Positions 1 to 6,784 of a stretch of DNA of 8,106 nucleotides are shown here, one piece after another. Numbering within the stretch: the first letter of the stretch is position 1; each line of letters opens with the position of its first letter. The position numbers and the translations under genes are program-made. This DNA comes from an uncultured Lachnospiraceae bacterium (lineage in GTDB: Bacteria > Bacillota > Clostridia > Lachnospirales > Lachnospiraceae), in NCBI GenBank assembly GCA_910578845.1, contig CAJTSL010000094.1, forward strand, positions 1 through 8,106, read 5' to 3'. The notes beneath the pieces were generated by a model. It searched no databases and was not told where the DNA came from. It saw nothing but the letters and a program-made list of their open reading frames with translations.

Positions 1-13
1 GCGGTGGAGCTTC

Positions 14-43
14 ATTGTATCACTGTGCTTGCGCTCTTGTCAA
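14..43 (-). promoter_or_regulatory. Strong sigma-A promoter reading out of the left edge
   Basis: On the minus strand a perfect -35 box TTGACA (38-43) is followed by an 18-nt spacer and the -10 box TACAAT (14-19). A TGA just before the -10 (20-22) gives an extended -10. The 30 bases upstream of the -35 (44-73) are almost pure A/T with A-runs, resembling an UP element. Transcription would start near position 7 and leave the window, so the promoter serves an unseen downstream gene. The box matches are seen directly; activity is inferred. Confidence 0.7.
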
Positions 44-51
44 GATGTTTT

Positions 52-69
52 TTCATTATTTTCATTATT
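52..69. repeat. Two tandem 9-bp AT-rich repeats
   Basis: The unit TTCATTATT occurs twice back to back (52-60 and 61-69), between the stop codon of the CvpA-like gene and the -35 box at 38-43. It contributes to the AT-rich tract upstream of that promoter. It is too short to call anything more than a local duplication. Confidence 0.6.
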
Positions 70-73
70 TCTT

Positions 74-514
74 TCAGATTCCCACAAAAGCCGCTGTTAT
101 CCCAAAGTAATCCATGATGCGGTAAGCGAAATAACAGAAGATGACCGCTTCGGCAAGGCCCATGACCGCACCTAACATTTTATCCAAGCCATGCACAATA
201 GAGATACGGAAGAGCCCCTGGATCGGTTTAAAGATCAGGCTGCATAATTTTGTGCCAATGCCAATGCCAATTAATCCGATGACACAAACTGTGAGCGTGC
301 TAAAGGTATGCGCTACCACACTGCTAATTGATAAGAAAATAAGCGTGATGCTCACACAGGCAACGATAATGGAAAGTATATTAATAATTTCTTTTACCAT
401 TCCGTTCTGAAACCCTTTTTTTATTCTCCATAATGCAATGAAGAAAGCAACTGCTATCAAAATAATTTTCAAGTCAATTCTCAACGCCTTTCCAAAACTC
501 GTGCAACTCATCAT
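74..514 (-). CDS. CvpA-like small integral membrane protein
   Basis: This 146-residue hydrophobic protein has about four predicted membrane helices (near 15-29, 43-62, 72-93 and 112-131). After helix 1 comes the motif KKGFQNGMVKEI (32-43), and before helix 4 comes LDKMLGAVMGL (110-120). Both fit the CvpA (colicin V production) family, whose molecular role is poorly defined; members sit in the cytoplasmic membrane. It is short for the family, with almost no C-terminal tail. Its ATG overlaps the TGA of the upstream gene by 4 nt (ATGA), which suggests translational coupling, but no clear Shine-Dalgarno precedes that ATG. A TTG at codon 11 (484), behind GGAAAGG but with a very short spacer, is an alternative start and would begin the protein just before helix 1. 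It is the last gene of the three-gene envelope unit. Confidence 0.75.
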   Translation of the reverse strand: MMSCTSFGKALRIDLKIILIAVAFFIALWRIKKGFQNGMVKEIINILSIIVACVSITLIFLSISSVVAHTFSTLTVCVIGLIGIGIGTKLCSLIFKPIQGLFRISIVHGLDKMLGAVMGLAEAVIFCYFAYRIMDYFGITAAFVGI

Positions 515-1713
515 TTTAATTCAATGGTATCAATAGAGTCAGCCGTAACAATTACATATTTATAAGAAGATGATGTCGGAATTAAAGTGTACACTGCTTT
601 TTCAAAAAGACCCGAGAACTTCTGCACGCCACTCATATTATAAATCTGACATTCTGATTCATTATATATAATAATATGTTCATTGGCAAATACAATGTCT
701 GTATATTCCATATCAAAATTGATAGAGTTATTCAATTGACCTGATTTATGATATACATCTAAACGATATTTGTTACTGCCATCCGTACTAATAAAGACCA
801 GTCCCACATAATCTGACCCGTAATATATTTTCTGTACGTCTTCACTGAACAGGGATTCCTTTATACTGACAGGCACTTGCGCTCCGCCGAAAAACATGAT
901 CCTGTCATCGGAAACTGCAAACAGTGTTCTCTCATCCAGAAACCTCGCATATCCTACTATAACATCCAGATAATCATAGCCACTGACATAATTGTCCGTT
1001 TTATTCTGTCCAACTTCTCCAAAATTATAAAAAGCGACACTGGACTTCAATTCTCCACTATCAACAAACAAATATGATATGCATAGCAATGTCCCATTCG
1101 GGGAAATCGCCAATTTAAACGGATACCCACTGTCTTTCATCGTTGTCCTAATACGTACAAGTTCATTCCCTTTCGTATCATATAGATATACATATGTAAG
1201 CTCGGCCTCGTCTAACGAGACTGCCACCACGCCATTGGCGGCCACACAGAAACTTTTAATCGGCTTATTGGTGGTAATTTTACCTAATAAACCACTTGTG
1301 TTCATTACATACAGGTCTCTTCCGTTATAATCACCGATCGCCACTACATTTTGACAAATATCAACCATCGGGTTCTGCATCTGGAATGTCTCATTCCAGA
1401 CCGCATTGCCTTTCGTATCCAAACAATTTGCCCCATCCTTACTGTAGGTCAATATATAACCTGAAAAAGGAACCATGTTTCCGTTTTGCGGCCTTGCCGT
1501 TGTAATAGAAGATATTACCACGCTCTCCGTATAGACCTTATTCTTCCATTGGATGGCCAATGCCGCAGCCACGGCCGCTACAAGAGCCACGATCAGCACT
1601 GTACGGTAGAAAATCATGAACTTGTGGCTCTTTATTTTCTCTCTGTAATTGATACGCGGCACTTTTTCATCGCGTTTCACTTTATTTCTAAAGTAATCCC
1701 TAACGTTCGCCAT
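511..1713 (-). CDS. Membrane-anchored beta-propeller protein, DUF5711-like
   Basis: This 400-residue protein has a basic N-terminus (residues 1-32), one hydrophobic span (about 34-54) and a long beta-rich remainder. That gives an N-inside, C-outside topology with the bulk outside the membrane. The exterior part shows repeated short strand blocks of WD40/PQQ-propeller character, for example SFCVAANGVVAVSLDE (154-169) and FKLAISPNGTLLCISYLF (199-216). This architecture matches what I recall of DUF5711 proteins from Clostridia, which have no known function. There is no signal-peptidase site, lipobox or catalytic motif, so a binding or scaffolding role is more likely than an enzyme. The start is supported by AAAGAGGA (1721-1728) seven bases upstream. 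It lies 50 nt after the LysM gene and overlaps the CvpA-like gene by 4 nt. The family name is from memory; the topology is read from the sequence. Confidence 0.75.
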   Translation of the reverse strand: MANVRDYFRNKVKRDEKVPRINYREKIKSHKFMIFYRTVLIVALVAAVAAALAIQWKNKVYTESVVISSITTARPQNGNMVPFSGYILTYSKDGANCLDTKGNAVWNETFQMQNPMVDICQNVVAIGDYNGRDLYVMNTSGLLGKITTNKPIKSFCVAANGVVAVSLDEAELTYVYLYDTKGNELVRIRTTMKDSGYPFKLAISPNGTLLCISYLFVDSGELKSSVAFYNFGEVGQNKTDNYVSGYDYLDVIVGYARFLDERTLFAVSDDRIMFFGGAQVPVSIKESLFSEDVQKIYYGSDYVGLVFISTDGSNKYRLDVYHKSGQLNNSINFDMEYTDIVFANEHIIIYNESECQIYNMSGVQKFSGLFEKAVYTLIPTSSSYKYVIVTADSIDTIELK

Positions 1714-1745
1714 ACGTTATTCCTCTTTAAAATTCTTTTCGTACT

Positions 1746-1754
1746 ATTGTATCA
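1746..1754 (-). promoter_or_regulatory. Possible internal extended -10 promoter
   Basis: In the 50-nt gap before the DUF5711-like gene the minus strand reads TGATACAAT, an extended -10 (TGn plus TACAAT, -10 at 1746-1751). No convincing -35 lies 17-18 nt upstream. The same nine bases form the -10 of the stronger promoter at the left edge. It could give extra transcription of the last two genes of the unit, but a chance match is possible. Confidence 0.27.
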
Positions 1755-1763
1755 CATATTCTT

Positions 1764-2915
1764 CTAAGGCAGTAATATTTTTTGCCCATATTTGATATTG
1801 TCAGGATCCTTAATCTGATTCAATTCGCAAATCTCCTTGACTCTAGAAGTGTCTCCATATATTTTGATGCTGATCGTATAAAGGGTATCCCCTTTTTCAA
1901 TTTGATAATATTCTGCAAAATTCCTTGCAAATGCCTGTTGGCTCGGAGCAGCTTCTTCCTTGGAAGCCATCTCGCTATCCGCTATGTCCGCTGTCTCCTC
2001 TTTGCCGCTTACTAAATTGGCTTGCTCTTCTCCTGTATTCTCTATTTGAGATATTGCATCGCTTTCAGTCTGCCCATTCTGGCTTATTTCATCGCTCTCT
2101 GTTCCATCCTGCTTGGCAATCTGGTTTTCCTCTTCAAACTTAGCGTCTAAATCTTCTAGCCGTAAAACAGTCCCGTCTGCCAGAACATCTTCTTCTGTCT
2201 TCTCCGTTGCCAAGCCATCACTCCCTGCTGCCTTTTCCGTCGTTACCTTTCCTGCCGCTCCATTGCCTTGCGATTTACCGCCCCCTGATGCCTCCTCATT
2301 CTCCATGGCAAAGAAAACTTCCACCGCGGCTTGGTTTAATTCCTCAAGTTTCGTATAACTATTCGTCGAGTTAATTACAATCGCTATCAAAACTACGAAA
2401 ATAGCTGCTAATTGCAATGGCATTAACCCGCTTTTCTCTTTTGGGGGCATTTTATTGCCCGCCATTCTCTTTTCTTGTATCTGTACGAACTTCGCTTCGT
2501 CCCCTCTCCGGGGCGTTTTCGTATCGCTCTTCATCTTTTCCTGGTAATCTGCTATTTTACGCTGCTCGACCATGTAGCTTTGCATCGCTTCATTACTTTG
2601 ATAGAAAATATTGTAGCCTGCCAGTTCATATGTCCTTGCGTTTTCTTTCACAGAGAATACCGGCATGTCCATTAGGAAGCGACAGGAAATCTCATCAAGC
2701 AATTCATATTTTTCAAAATAGGAGATTTCTTGCTGCCGCCCGGCTCCATAAATGTAGTATTTCCGGTTCCCGTTTTCCCTTTTCCCATAGAAGAAAATCA
2801 TTTCGTTCCCCGTCGTCTTGTAATTCTTCAAATATGACATTACATAATCTTCTACATATAGCTCATATTTTTCTTCTTTTTCCCCTTTGTGGATCACGAT
2901 ATCCGTTGTCGCCAT
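1764..2915 (-). CDS. Type II membrane protein with C-terminal LysM domain
   Basis: This 383-residue protein has four parts. Residues 1-125 form a folded-looking, tyrosine-rich N-terminal domain of unknown identity. Residues 126-164 are a basic, charged juxtamembrane stretch. Residues 166-183 are a single hydrophobic span. Residues 190-335 are a low-complexity acidic Glu/Ser/Gly/Gln linker, and 336-382 are a LysM domain (YQIEKGDTLYTISIKIYG, then ICELNQIKDPDNIKYGQKI). LysM binds N-acetylglucosamine-containing glycans, normally peptidoglycan. Positive residues before the span predict that the N-terminal domain is cytoplasmic and the LysM is in the wall. The protein could therefore tether the wall to something inside the cell; that role is inference. 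No hydrolase domain is present. The ATG is the first in-frame start, since a TGA lies just upstream, but its Shine-Dalgarno is weak (AAAGG about 14 nt away). It is the first gene of the envelope unit. Confidence 0.82.
   Translation of the reverse strand: MATTDIVIHKGEKEEKYELYVEDYVMSYLKNYKTTGNEMIFFYGKRENGNRKYYIYGAGRQQEISYFEKYELLDEISCRFLMDMPVFSVKENARTYELAGYNIFYQSNEAMQSYMVEQRKIADYQEKMKSDTKTPRRGDEAKFVQIQEKRMAGNKMPPKEKSGLMPLQLAAIFVVLIAIVINSTNSYTKLEELNQAAVEVFFAMENEEASGGGKSQGNGAAGKVTTEKAAGSDGLATEKTEEDVLADGTVLRLEDLDAKFEEENQIAKQDGTESDEISQNGQTESDAISQIENTGEEQANLVSGKEETADIADSEMASKEEAAPSQQAFARNFAEYYQIEKGDTLYTISIKIYGDTSRVKEICELNQIKDPDNIKYGQKILLP
2037..2102 (-). repeat. Two degenerate 33-bp tandem repeats within the LysM gene
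   Basis: Two adjacent 33-bp units (2070-2102 and 2037-2069) encode TESDEISQNGQ (residues 272-282) and TESDAISQIEN (283-293) in the acidic linker. The protein repeat is clear, while the DNA has diverged at wobble and other positions. This suggests an old in-frame duplication that lengthened the wall-spanning linker. Confidence 0.6.
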
Positions 2916-2969
2916 TTTCGTTCATCACGCCTTTCTTTGTGCCATTTATAAACAGGCATACTTTTTCCC

Positions 2970-3002
2970 AATATAGCACAGAAAGCGTGCGAAATTTATC
3001 AA
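2970..3002 (-). promoter_or_regulatory. Likely promoter of the LysM-DUF5711-CvpA unit
   Basis: Between the galM terminator and the LysM gene the minus strand carries TATATT (2970-2975) preceded by TGC (2976-2978), an exact extended -10 arrangement. A -35-like TTGATA (2997-3002) is present, but its 21-nt spacer is longer than ideal, so recognition would rest mainly on the extended -10. The predicted start near 2963 gives a leader of about 48 nt. A second weaker candidate, TATAAA near 2945-2950 with TTGGGA about 15 nt upstream, cannot be excluded. Confidence 0.45.
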
Positions 3003-3020
3003 ATCCCGCGCAAAGTCCAT

Positions 3021-3049
3021 AAGAAAAAGGATATGGATAATCCATACCC
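3021..3049 (-). terminator. Rho-independent terminator after galM
   Basis: On the minus strand GGGTATGGA (3041-3049), a TTA loop (3038-3040) and TCCATATCC (3029-3037) form a 9-bp stem with one G-T pair. It is followed directly by TTTTTCTT (3021-3028), and flanking AAA/TTT could extend the stem. It lies about 90 nt past the galM stop and separates the pfkA-galM unit from the envelope unit. The 3050-3141 stretch before it holds only a small GC-rich hairpin without a T-tract. Confidence 0.9.
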
Positions 3050-3141
3050 TTTACCTTCTTATCAAAGCCGCCTGAATGTTACTTGCACTCGCCAAATCTC
3101 CGCGCCGGCACGGTTACTTAGCTCGTTTCTCACGGAAAAAA

Positions 3142-4185
3142 TCACACAAACTGGTACACCGTCACCGCATCATAATCTCTCTGCGGCCCAAAAACCGCGG
3201 ATGGGAAATCCGGTTGATGGATCGAATCCGGAAAATATTGCGTCTCTAAGCACATTCCCGTCCTTTTACTATACATCGCTCCCGCTTTCCCTATCTCGTC
3301 CTCGATACAGTTTCCTGCATAAAACTGGACACCGGGAAGATTCGAGAATGCTTTCAGCTTCCTGCCGCTCTTAGGGTCTTCTACGATGGCGATTTCACGC
3401 AAGGTGCCATCCGCATGGTCAATTACAAAATTATGGTCATAGCCAAAAGTCAGCTTAAGCTGCTCAAAATCCGCTTCGATCTCCTGCCCAATAGCTTTTG
3501 GACTGGTAAAGTCCATTGGCGTTCCCGCCACAGGCGCAATTTCTCCGGTCGGAATAGCGCCTGGGACCACTGGCGTATAATGGCTTGCATGAATCGTCAA
3601 AATATGATCCTCAATCTTGCCGGCATGATGCCCGCTCAGATTAAAATACGTATGGTTTGTAATATTGATAATGGTATCCGCATCGGATGTGCCATGGTAC
3701 GCAAGCTTTAATGCATTATCGCCCGAAAGGCTATATGTCATGGCAATCTTCTTATTACCAGGAAATCCCATGTCCCCGTCAGGTCCATCTATGGAAAATG
3801 TTACGCTTTCTTCTTTTACCTCCACAATGTCCCATACCCGTTTATGATAACCGTTCTCTTTATCGCTATGCAAATTGTTTTCGCCGTCATTTACGGCAAT
3901 CCGATACGTTTCCTGGCCAATCTGAAAACTTGCCTTCCCGATGCGGTTAGCGCTTGGGCCAATCGTTGCCCCCAAAAAGCTATTGTTTTTATAATAATCA
4001 TCCAAATTGTCATATCCTAATACGACATCTTCCAGATGACCGTCTTTGTCAGGAACGTATAAATCCACCAAAATAGCGCCAAAATTAATGATTTTTGCTT
4101 TCATGCCATTGGCATTTTCCAATGTAAAAGCATATACTTCCTTACCGTCTTTGGCCGTCCCAAAGAACTCTTTCGAAATGCTCAT
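3142..4185 (-). CDS. galM: Aldose 1-epimerase (galactose mutarotase)
   Basis: GalM interconverts the alpha and beta anomers of D-glucose, D-galactose and related sugars in the cytoplasm. It feeds the Leloir pathway and hexose use generally. The 347 residues match the family's usual length and a single beta-sandwich domain. Visible hallmarks are GPSANRIG (77-84), NNLHSD (103-108), NHTYFNLSG (177-185) with the likely catalytic acid His178, the sugar-contact segment GYDHNF (248-253), and LETQYFPDS (313-321) with the likely catalytic base Glu314. No signal peptide is seen. The ATG at 4185 has AAAGGAG (4198-4204) 12 nt upstream, a slightly long spacer. The gene lies 26 nt after recR with no terminator between them, so it is probably read through from the same transcript. 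No galactokinase or GalT is nearby, so a specific galactose operon is not supported. Confidence 0.95.
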   Translation of the reverse strand: MSISKEFFGTAKDGKEVYAFTLENANGMKAKIINFGAILVDLYVPDKDGHLEDVVLGYDNLDDYYKNNSFLGATIGPSANRIGKASFQIGQETYRIAVNDGENNLHSDKENGYHKRVWDIVEVKEESVTFSIDGPDGDMGFPGNKKIAMTYSLSGDNALKLAYHGTSDADTIINITNHTYFNLSGHHAGKIEDHILTIHASHYTPVVPGAIPTGEIAPVAGTPMDFTSPKAIGQEIEADFEQLKLTFGYDHNFVIDHADGTLREIAIVEDPKSGRKLKAFSNLPGVQFYAGNCIEDEIGKAGAMYSKRTGMCLETQYFPDSIHQPDFPSAVFGPQRDYDAVTVYQFV

Positions 4186-4211
4186 ACGAATACTATGCTC
4201 CTTTCAGCCGC

Positions 4212-4808
4212 TTATAACTCCGTTCTTCCCTCTAATGCACGTAATAGCGTAACCTCGTCTATATATTCCAAGTCCCCGCCGACCGGGACGCCACTGGCGA
4301 TCCTCGTCACTCTTACGCCAGTTGGCTTGATCAATTTGCTGATATACATAGCTGTTGTCTCACCCTCTAGGCTGGAATTCGTCGCAATAATGACTTCCTT
4401 TACTTCATTCTGTAACCGTTGCATCAGCTCTTTCAATTTAATGTCATTTGGCCCGATGCCAAGCATCGGAGAAATAGCGCCATGCAGCACATGATAAACG
4501 CCTGCATACTTTCCCGTTTTTTCATATGCCGCCAAGTCCCTCGCATTTTCCACTACCATGATCGTCTTATGGTCTCTTCCGGCATTGGCACAGACAGGGC
4601 ATGTTTCCCGGTCAGTCAGCGTGAAGCATTCTTGGCAATACCTGACATTTTCTTTCGCTTCCATCATTGTCTTTGCAAGTCTGTCTACTCTTTCCTTTGG
4701 CATATTAATCAGGTGGAAAGCAAGGCGCTGCGCTGATTTATTCCCGATTCCTGGCAGGCCCGACAACTCTTCGATTAGTTTATTAATATGTCCGCTGAAT
4801 AAATCCAT
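4212..4808 (-). CDS. recR: Recombination mediator protein RecR
   Basis: RecR acts with RecO (and RecF) to load RecA onto SSB-coated single-stranded DNA at gaps during recombinational repair. The 198-residue length is standard. In order there is a helix-hairpin-helix region (ELSGLPGIGNKSAQRLA, 14-30), a four-cysteine zinc site (C58, C61, C70, C73), and a Toprim domain from about 80. The Toprim domain includes MVVEN (84-88) with its acidic residue, HGAISPMLGIGP (109-120) and TNSSLEGETTA (143-153). The conserved C-terminal RIASGVPVGGDLEYIDE segment (169-185) and ALEGR follow. The start codon shares one base with the ybaB stop (TAATG), and a GGAGG (4821-4825) lies 12 nt upstream within ybaB, so translation is likely coupled. 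The dnaX-ybaB-recR order is widely conserved in bacteria. Confidence 0.97.
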   Translation of the reverse strand: MDLFSGHINKLIEELSGLPGIGNKSAQRLAFHLINMPKERVDRLAKTMMEAKENVRYCQECFTLTDRETCPVCANAGRDHKTIMVVENARDLAAYEKTGKYAGVYHVLHGAISPMLGIGPNDIKLKELMQRLQNEVKEVIIATNSSLEGETTAMYISKLIKPTGVRVTRIASGVPVGGDLEYIDEVTLLRALEGRTEL

Positions 4809-5161
4809 TAGAACGGCAATCCTCCGCCAAGTCCCAGTCCGCCTGTCATTTTGCCCATGATCTCCGCATTCGCCTCTTCCGCCATACGGAGCGCCTCATT
4901 TGTCGCTGCCATCACGAGGTCTTCTAACATTTCTACGTCATCCGGGTCTACTACCTCCTGGGACAGTTTCACTTTTGTCACTTCTTTCTTACCGGTCACC
5001 GTCACTTCTACTGCACCGCCTCCGGCCTTCGCCGTAAATTCCTTTTCCTCTAGCTCCTTCTGGCTCTCTTCCATCTGACGCTGCATCCGCTGCGCCTGCT
5101 TCATCAAATTGTTCATATTGCCGGGTATTCCCCCTCCCGGAAATCCTCCACGCTTTGCCAT
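4808..5161 (-). CDS. ybaB: YbaB/EbfC family nucleoid-associated protein
   Basis: This small (117 residues) dimeric DNA-binding protein belongs to the YbaB/EbfC family, whose members bind DNA and are thought to act in nucleoid organisation. The core holds a long, highly charged helix with NNLMKQAQRMQRQMEE (17-32), then a beta-rich segment (AGGGAVEVTVTGKKEVTKVKL, about 46-66). The conserved VDPDDVEMLEDLVMAATNEAL (72-92) helix follows. Both ends are glycine-rich (GGFPGGGIPG and GGLGLGGGLPF), as is common in Firmicute members. The start at 5161 is supported by GAGGTG (5167-5172), just after the dnaX stop and only 14 nt from it. The stop overlaps the recR start by one base. The position between dnaX and recR is the classic context for this family. 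Confidence 0.95.
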   Translation of the reverse strand: MAKRGGFPGGGIPGNMNNLMKQAQRMQRQMEESQKELEEKEFTAKAGGGAVEVTVTGKKEVTKVKLSQEVVDPDDVEMLEDLVMAATNEALRMAEEANAEIMGKMTGGLGLGGGLPF

Positions 5162-5175
5162 ATTGACACCTCTTT

Positions 5176-6750
5176 CTATTCTATTTCTATTTCCATATGG
5201 ATGATCTGGCTTAAGTCTACATAGTTCTGCTCGAAATCCTGTTCGCTCGGCATGCTGTGTATGGCTACATCCACTTTCTTCCCGACAATATTCGCGATAA
5301 TCTGCTCTAACAGTTCCTTATGTCCTTCTTGCTTTAGAAAATAATCCGAAGCAATGCCATCTTCTACCACGATCATTAACTTGTCATCACCGCCAAGGCT
5401 TAGCCTTGCTTCTTTCAGATACTGCTTCATTGGCATGGACGTCTCGCTCACGACGCTCTGCCACCCACTGACAATCGCTTTCACATCCTCGGGGACCGCC
5501 TTGGGGAGCTTAGCAAGCTTTTCTTTTGAAACGGTCTCTGTCGCGCTTTTCTCATAAGGCACTGCCGTTTCTGCCGGTATCTGCGCCGCTACCACGCCTT
5601 TCTCCAATTTATCCTCGATCAATCGGATCCTGTCTATTAAAGAACCGGTATCTGTCTCCATATTAGGACGGCATAGTTTAATCAGCGCGATCTCTATCAA
5701 AATGCGTTTTTGCGAAGCATATTTAATCTGATTAGCCAGTTCGGAGAAAATACGGATATAACGCATGACCGTCTCCGGCTCCGCCATCTGCGCTTCCTCT
5801 TTTAATTTCAGCAAATTATCTGTCGAAACATCTATAATGTCTTCTACTGCGTCCGATGTTCTCACAAGCAGAAGATTTCTTAAATACCATGTGAAATCAG
5901 TCACAAATTGCGCCAATTCCCTGCCCTGCATCACAATTTCTTCTAATAGGGCAATGCAGCTTGCGACATCCTGCGCCAGCACATATCCGAACAACCTGCT
6001 AAACACTTGCGTATCCACAGCGCCCAGCACATCTAAGACCTTGTCATAGGTAAGTTCCTGGCCGAAGTGAAATGCAATACATTGGTCTAACAGGCTAAGC
6101 GCATCACGAAAAGAACCGTCCGCCGTCTTGGCAATATAACGAAGCGCCCTATCCTCCACCGATATCTGCTCTACTCCCATCAGTTCATGCAGCCTGTCAG
6201 TAATCGTCTCAATTGCAATCCTTCTAAAATCGTAACGCTGGCATCGGGATAAAATTGTAATTGGTATCTTGTGCGCCTCTGTTGTCGCCAAGATAAAAAT
6301 AACATATGACGGAGGCTCTTCTAACGTCTTCAACAAGGCATTAAATGCTCCTATAGAAAGCATATGCACTTCATCAATGATATAAACTTTATACTTTCCT
6401 TCCGTCGGAGAATAGGATACCTCGTCTACAATCTCTCTAATGTTGTCTACCCCGTTATTAGAAGCCGCGTCAATCTCAATCACATTCATACTGACGCCCG
6501 CTGCAATAGACTTACAAGCCGCACACGCCTTACAAGGGCTCCCATCTACCGGATGTTCACAGTTGACCGCCTTCGCAAAGATCTTGGCAATTGACGTCTT
6601 GCCCGTTCCTCTTGTCCCACAGAAAAGATACGCATGCCCGACACGACCCGCTTTAATCTGGTTCCTTAATGTCGTAACAATATGTTCCTGTCCTTTCACA
6701 TCCTCAAAACAATCAGGCCGGAACTTCCGATAAAGCGCTGTATATGACAT
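5176..6750 (-). CDS. dnaX: DNA polymerase III subunit gamma/tau (clamp loader ATPase)
   Basis: DnaX is the AAA+ motor of the clamp loader, which opens and loads the beta sliding clamp. Residues 1-180 show the full ATPase core. This includes Walker A GTRGTGKT (45-52), a zinc site (C64, C73, C76, C79), Walker B VYIIDEVHM (122-130), LLKTLEEPP (139-147), sensor 1 ATTE (155-158) and the SRC arginine-finger motif (168-170). Domain III follows to about residue 360 (ending RILIEIALIKLC). The remaining ~165 residues are a divergent tau-like tail ending MEIEIE. At 524 residues it is close to the Firmicute tau length. No A6-A7 slippery run is seen, so a separate gamma product is not evident. The start has GGAGG (6757-6761) 6 nt upstream. 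It lies 34 nt after pfkA with no terminator between them. The small SRP RNA gene often found upstream of dnaX in Firmicutes is absent here. Confidence 0.97.
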   Translation of the reverse strand: MSYTALYRKFRPDCFEDVKGQEHIVTTLRNQIKAGRVGHAYLFCGTRGTGKTSIAKIFAKAVNCEHPVDGSPCKACAACKSIAAGVSMNVIEIDAASNNGVDNIREIVDEVSYSPTEGKYKVYIIDEVHMLSIGAFNALLKTLEEPPSYVIFILATTEAHKIPITILSRCQRYDFRRIAIETITDRLHELMGVEQISVEDRALRYIAKTADGSFRDALSLLDQCIAFHFGQELTYDKVLDVLGAVDTQVFSRLFGYVLAQDVASCIALLEEIVMQGRELAQFVTDFTWYLRNLLLVRTSDAVEDIIDVSTDNLLKLKEEAQMAEPETVMRYIRIFSELANQIKYASQKRILIEIALIKLCRPNMETDTGSLIDRIRLIEDKLEKGVVAAQIPAETAVPYEKSATETVSKEKLAKLPKAVPEDVKAIVSGWQSVVSETSMPMKQYLKEARLSLGGDDKLMIVVEDGIASDYFLKQEGHKELLEQIIANIVGKKVDVAIHSMPSEQDFEQNYVDLSQIIHMEIEIE

Positions 6751-6784
6751 CCTAAACCTCCATGCCTATTTTAAAGTATTATCC

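Noticed and set aside
2417..3022. A 201-codon open frame on the plus strand opposite the LysM gene
   Set aside because: It is antisense to a well-supported gene, runs through the promoter region, has no recognisable domain, and its composition is that of a shadow frame rich in Ser, Phe and Arg.
2863..3045. A 60-codon minus-strand frame between galM and the LysM gene
   Set aside because: Its start lies inside the galM terminator stem and it overlaps the LysM gene start in another frame; there is no ribosome binding site.
3078..3119. Direct 7-bp repeat GTTACTT (3078-3084 and 3113-3119) around a GC-rich hairpin after galM
   Set aside because: It is too short to mark an insertion or attachment site, the hairpin (about 3099-3112) has no T-tract, and nothing mobile lies between the copies.
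5176..6750. Programmed frameshift making a short gamma form of DnaX
   Set aside because: The longest A-run noticed on the coding strand is five (near 5706-5710) and falls in an ordinary CAA-AAA-CGC context, with no slippery heptamer or obvious downstream hairpin.
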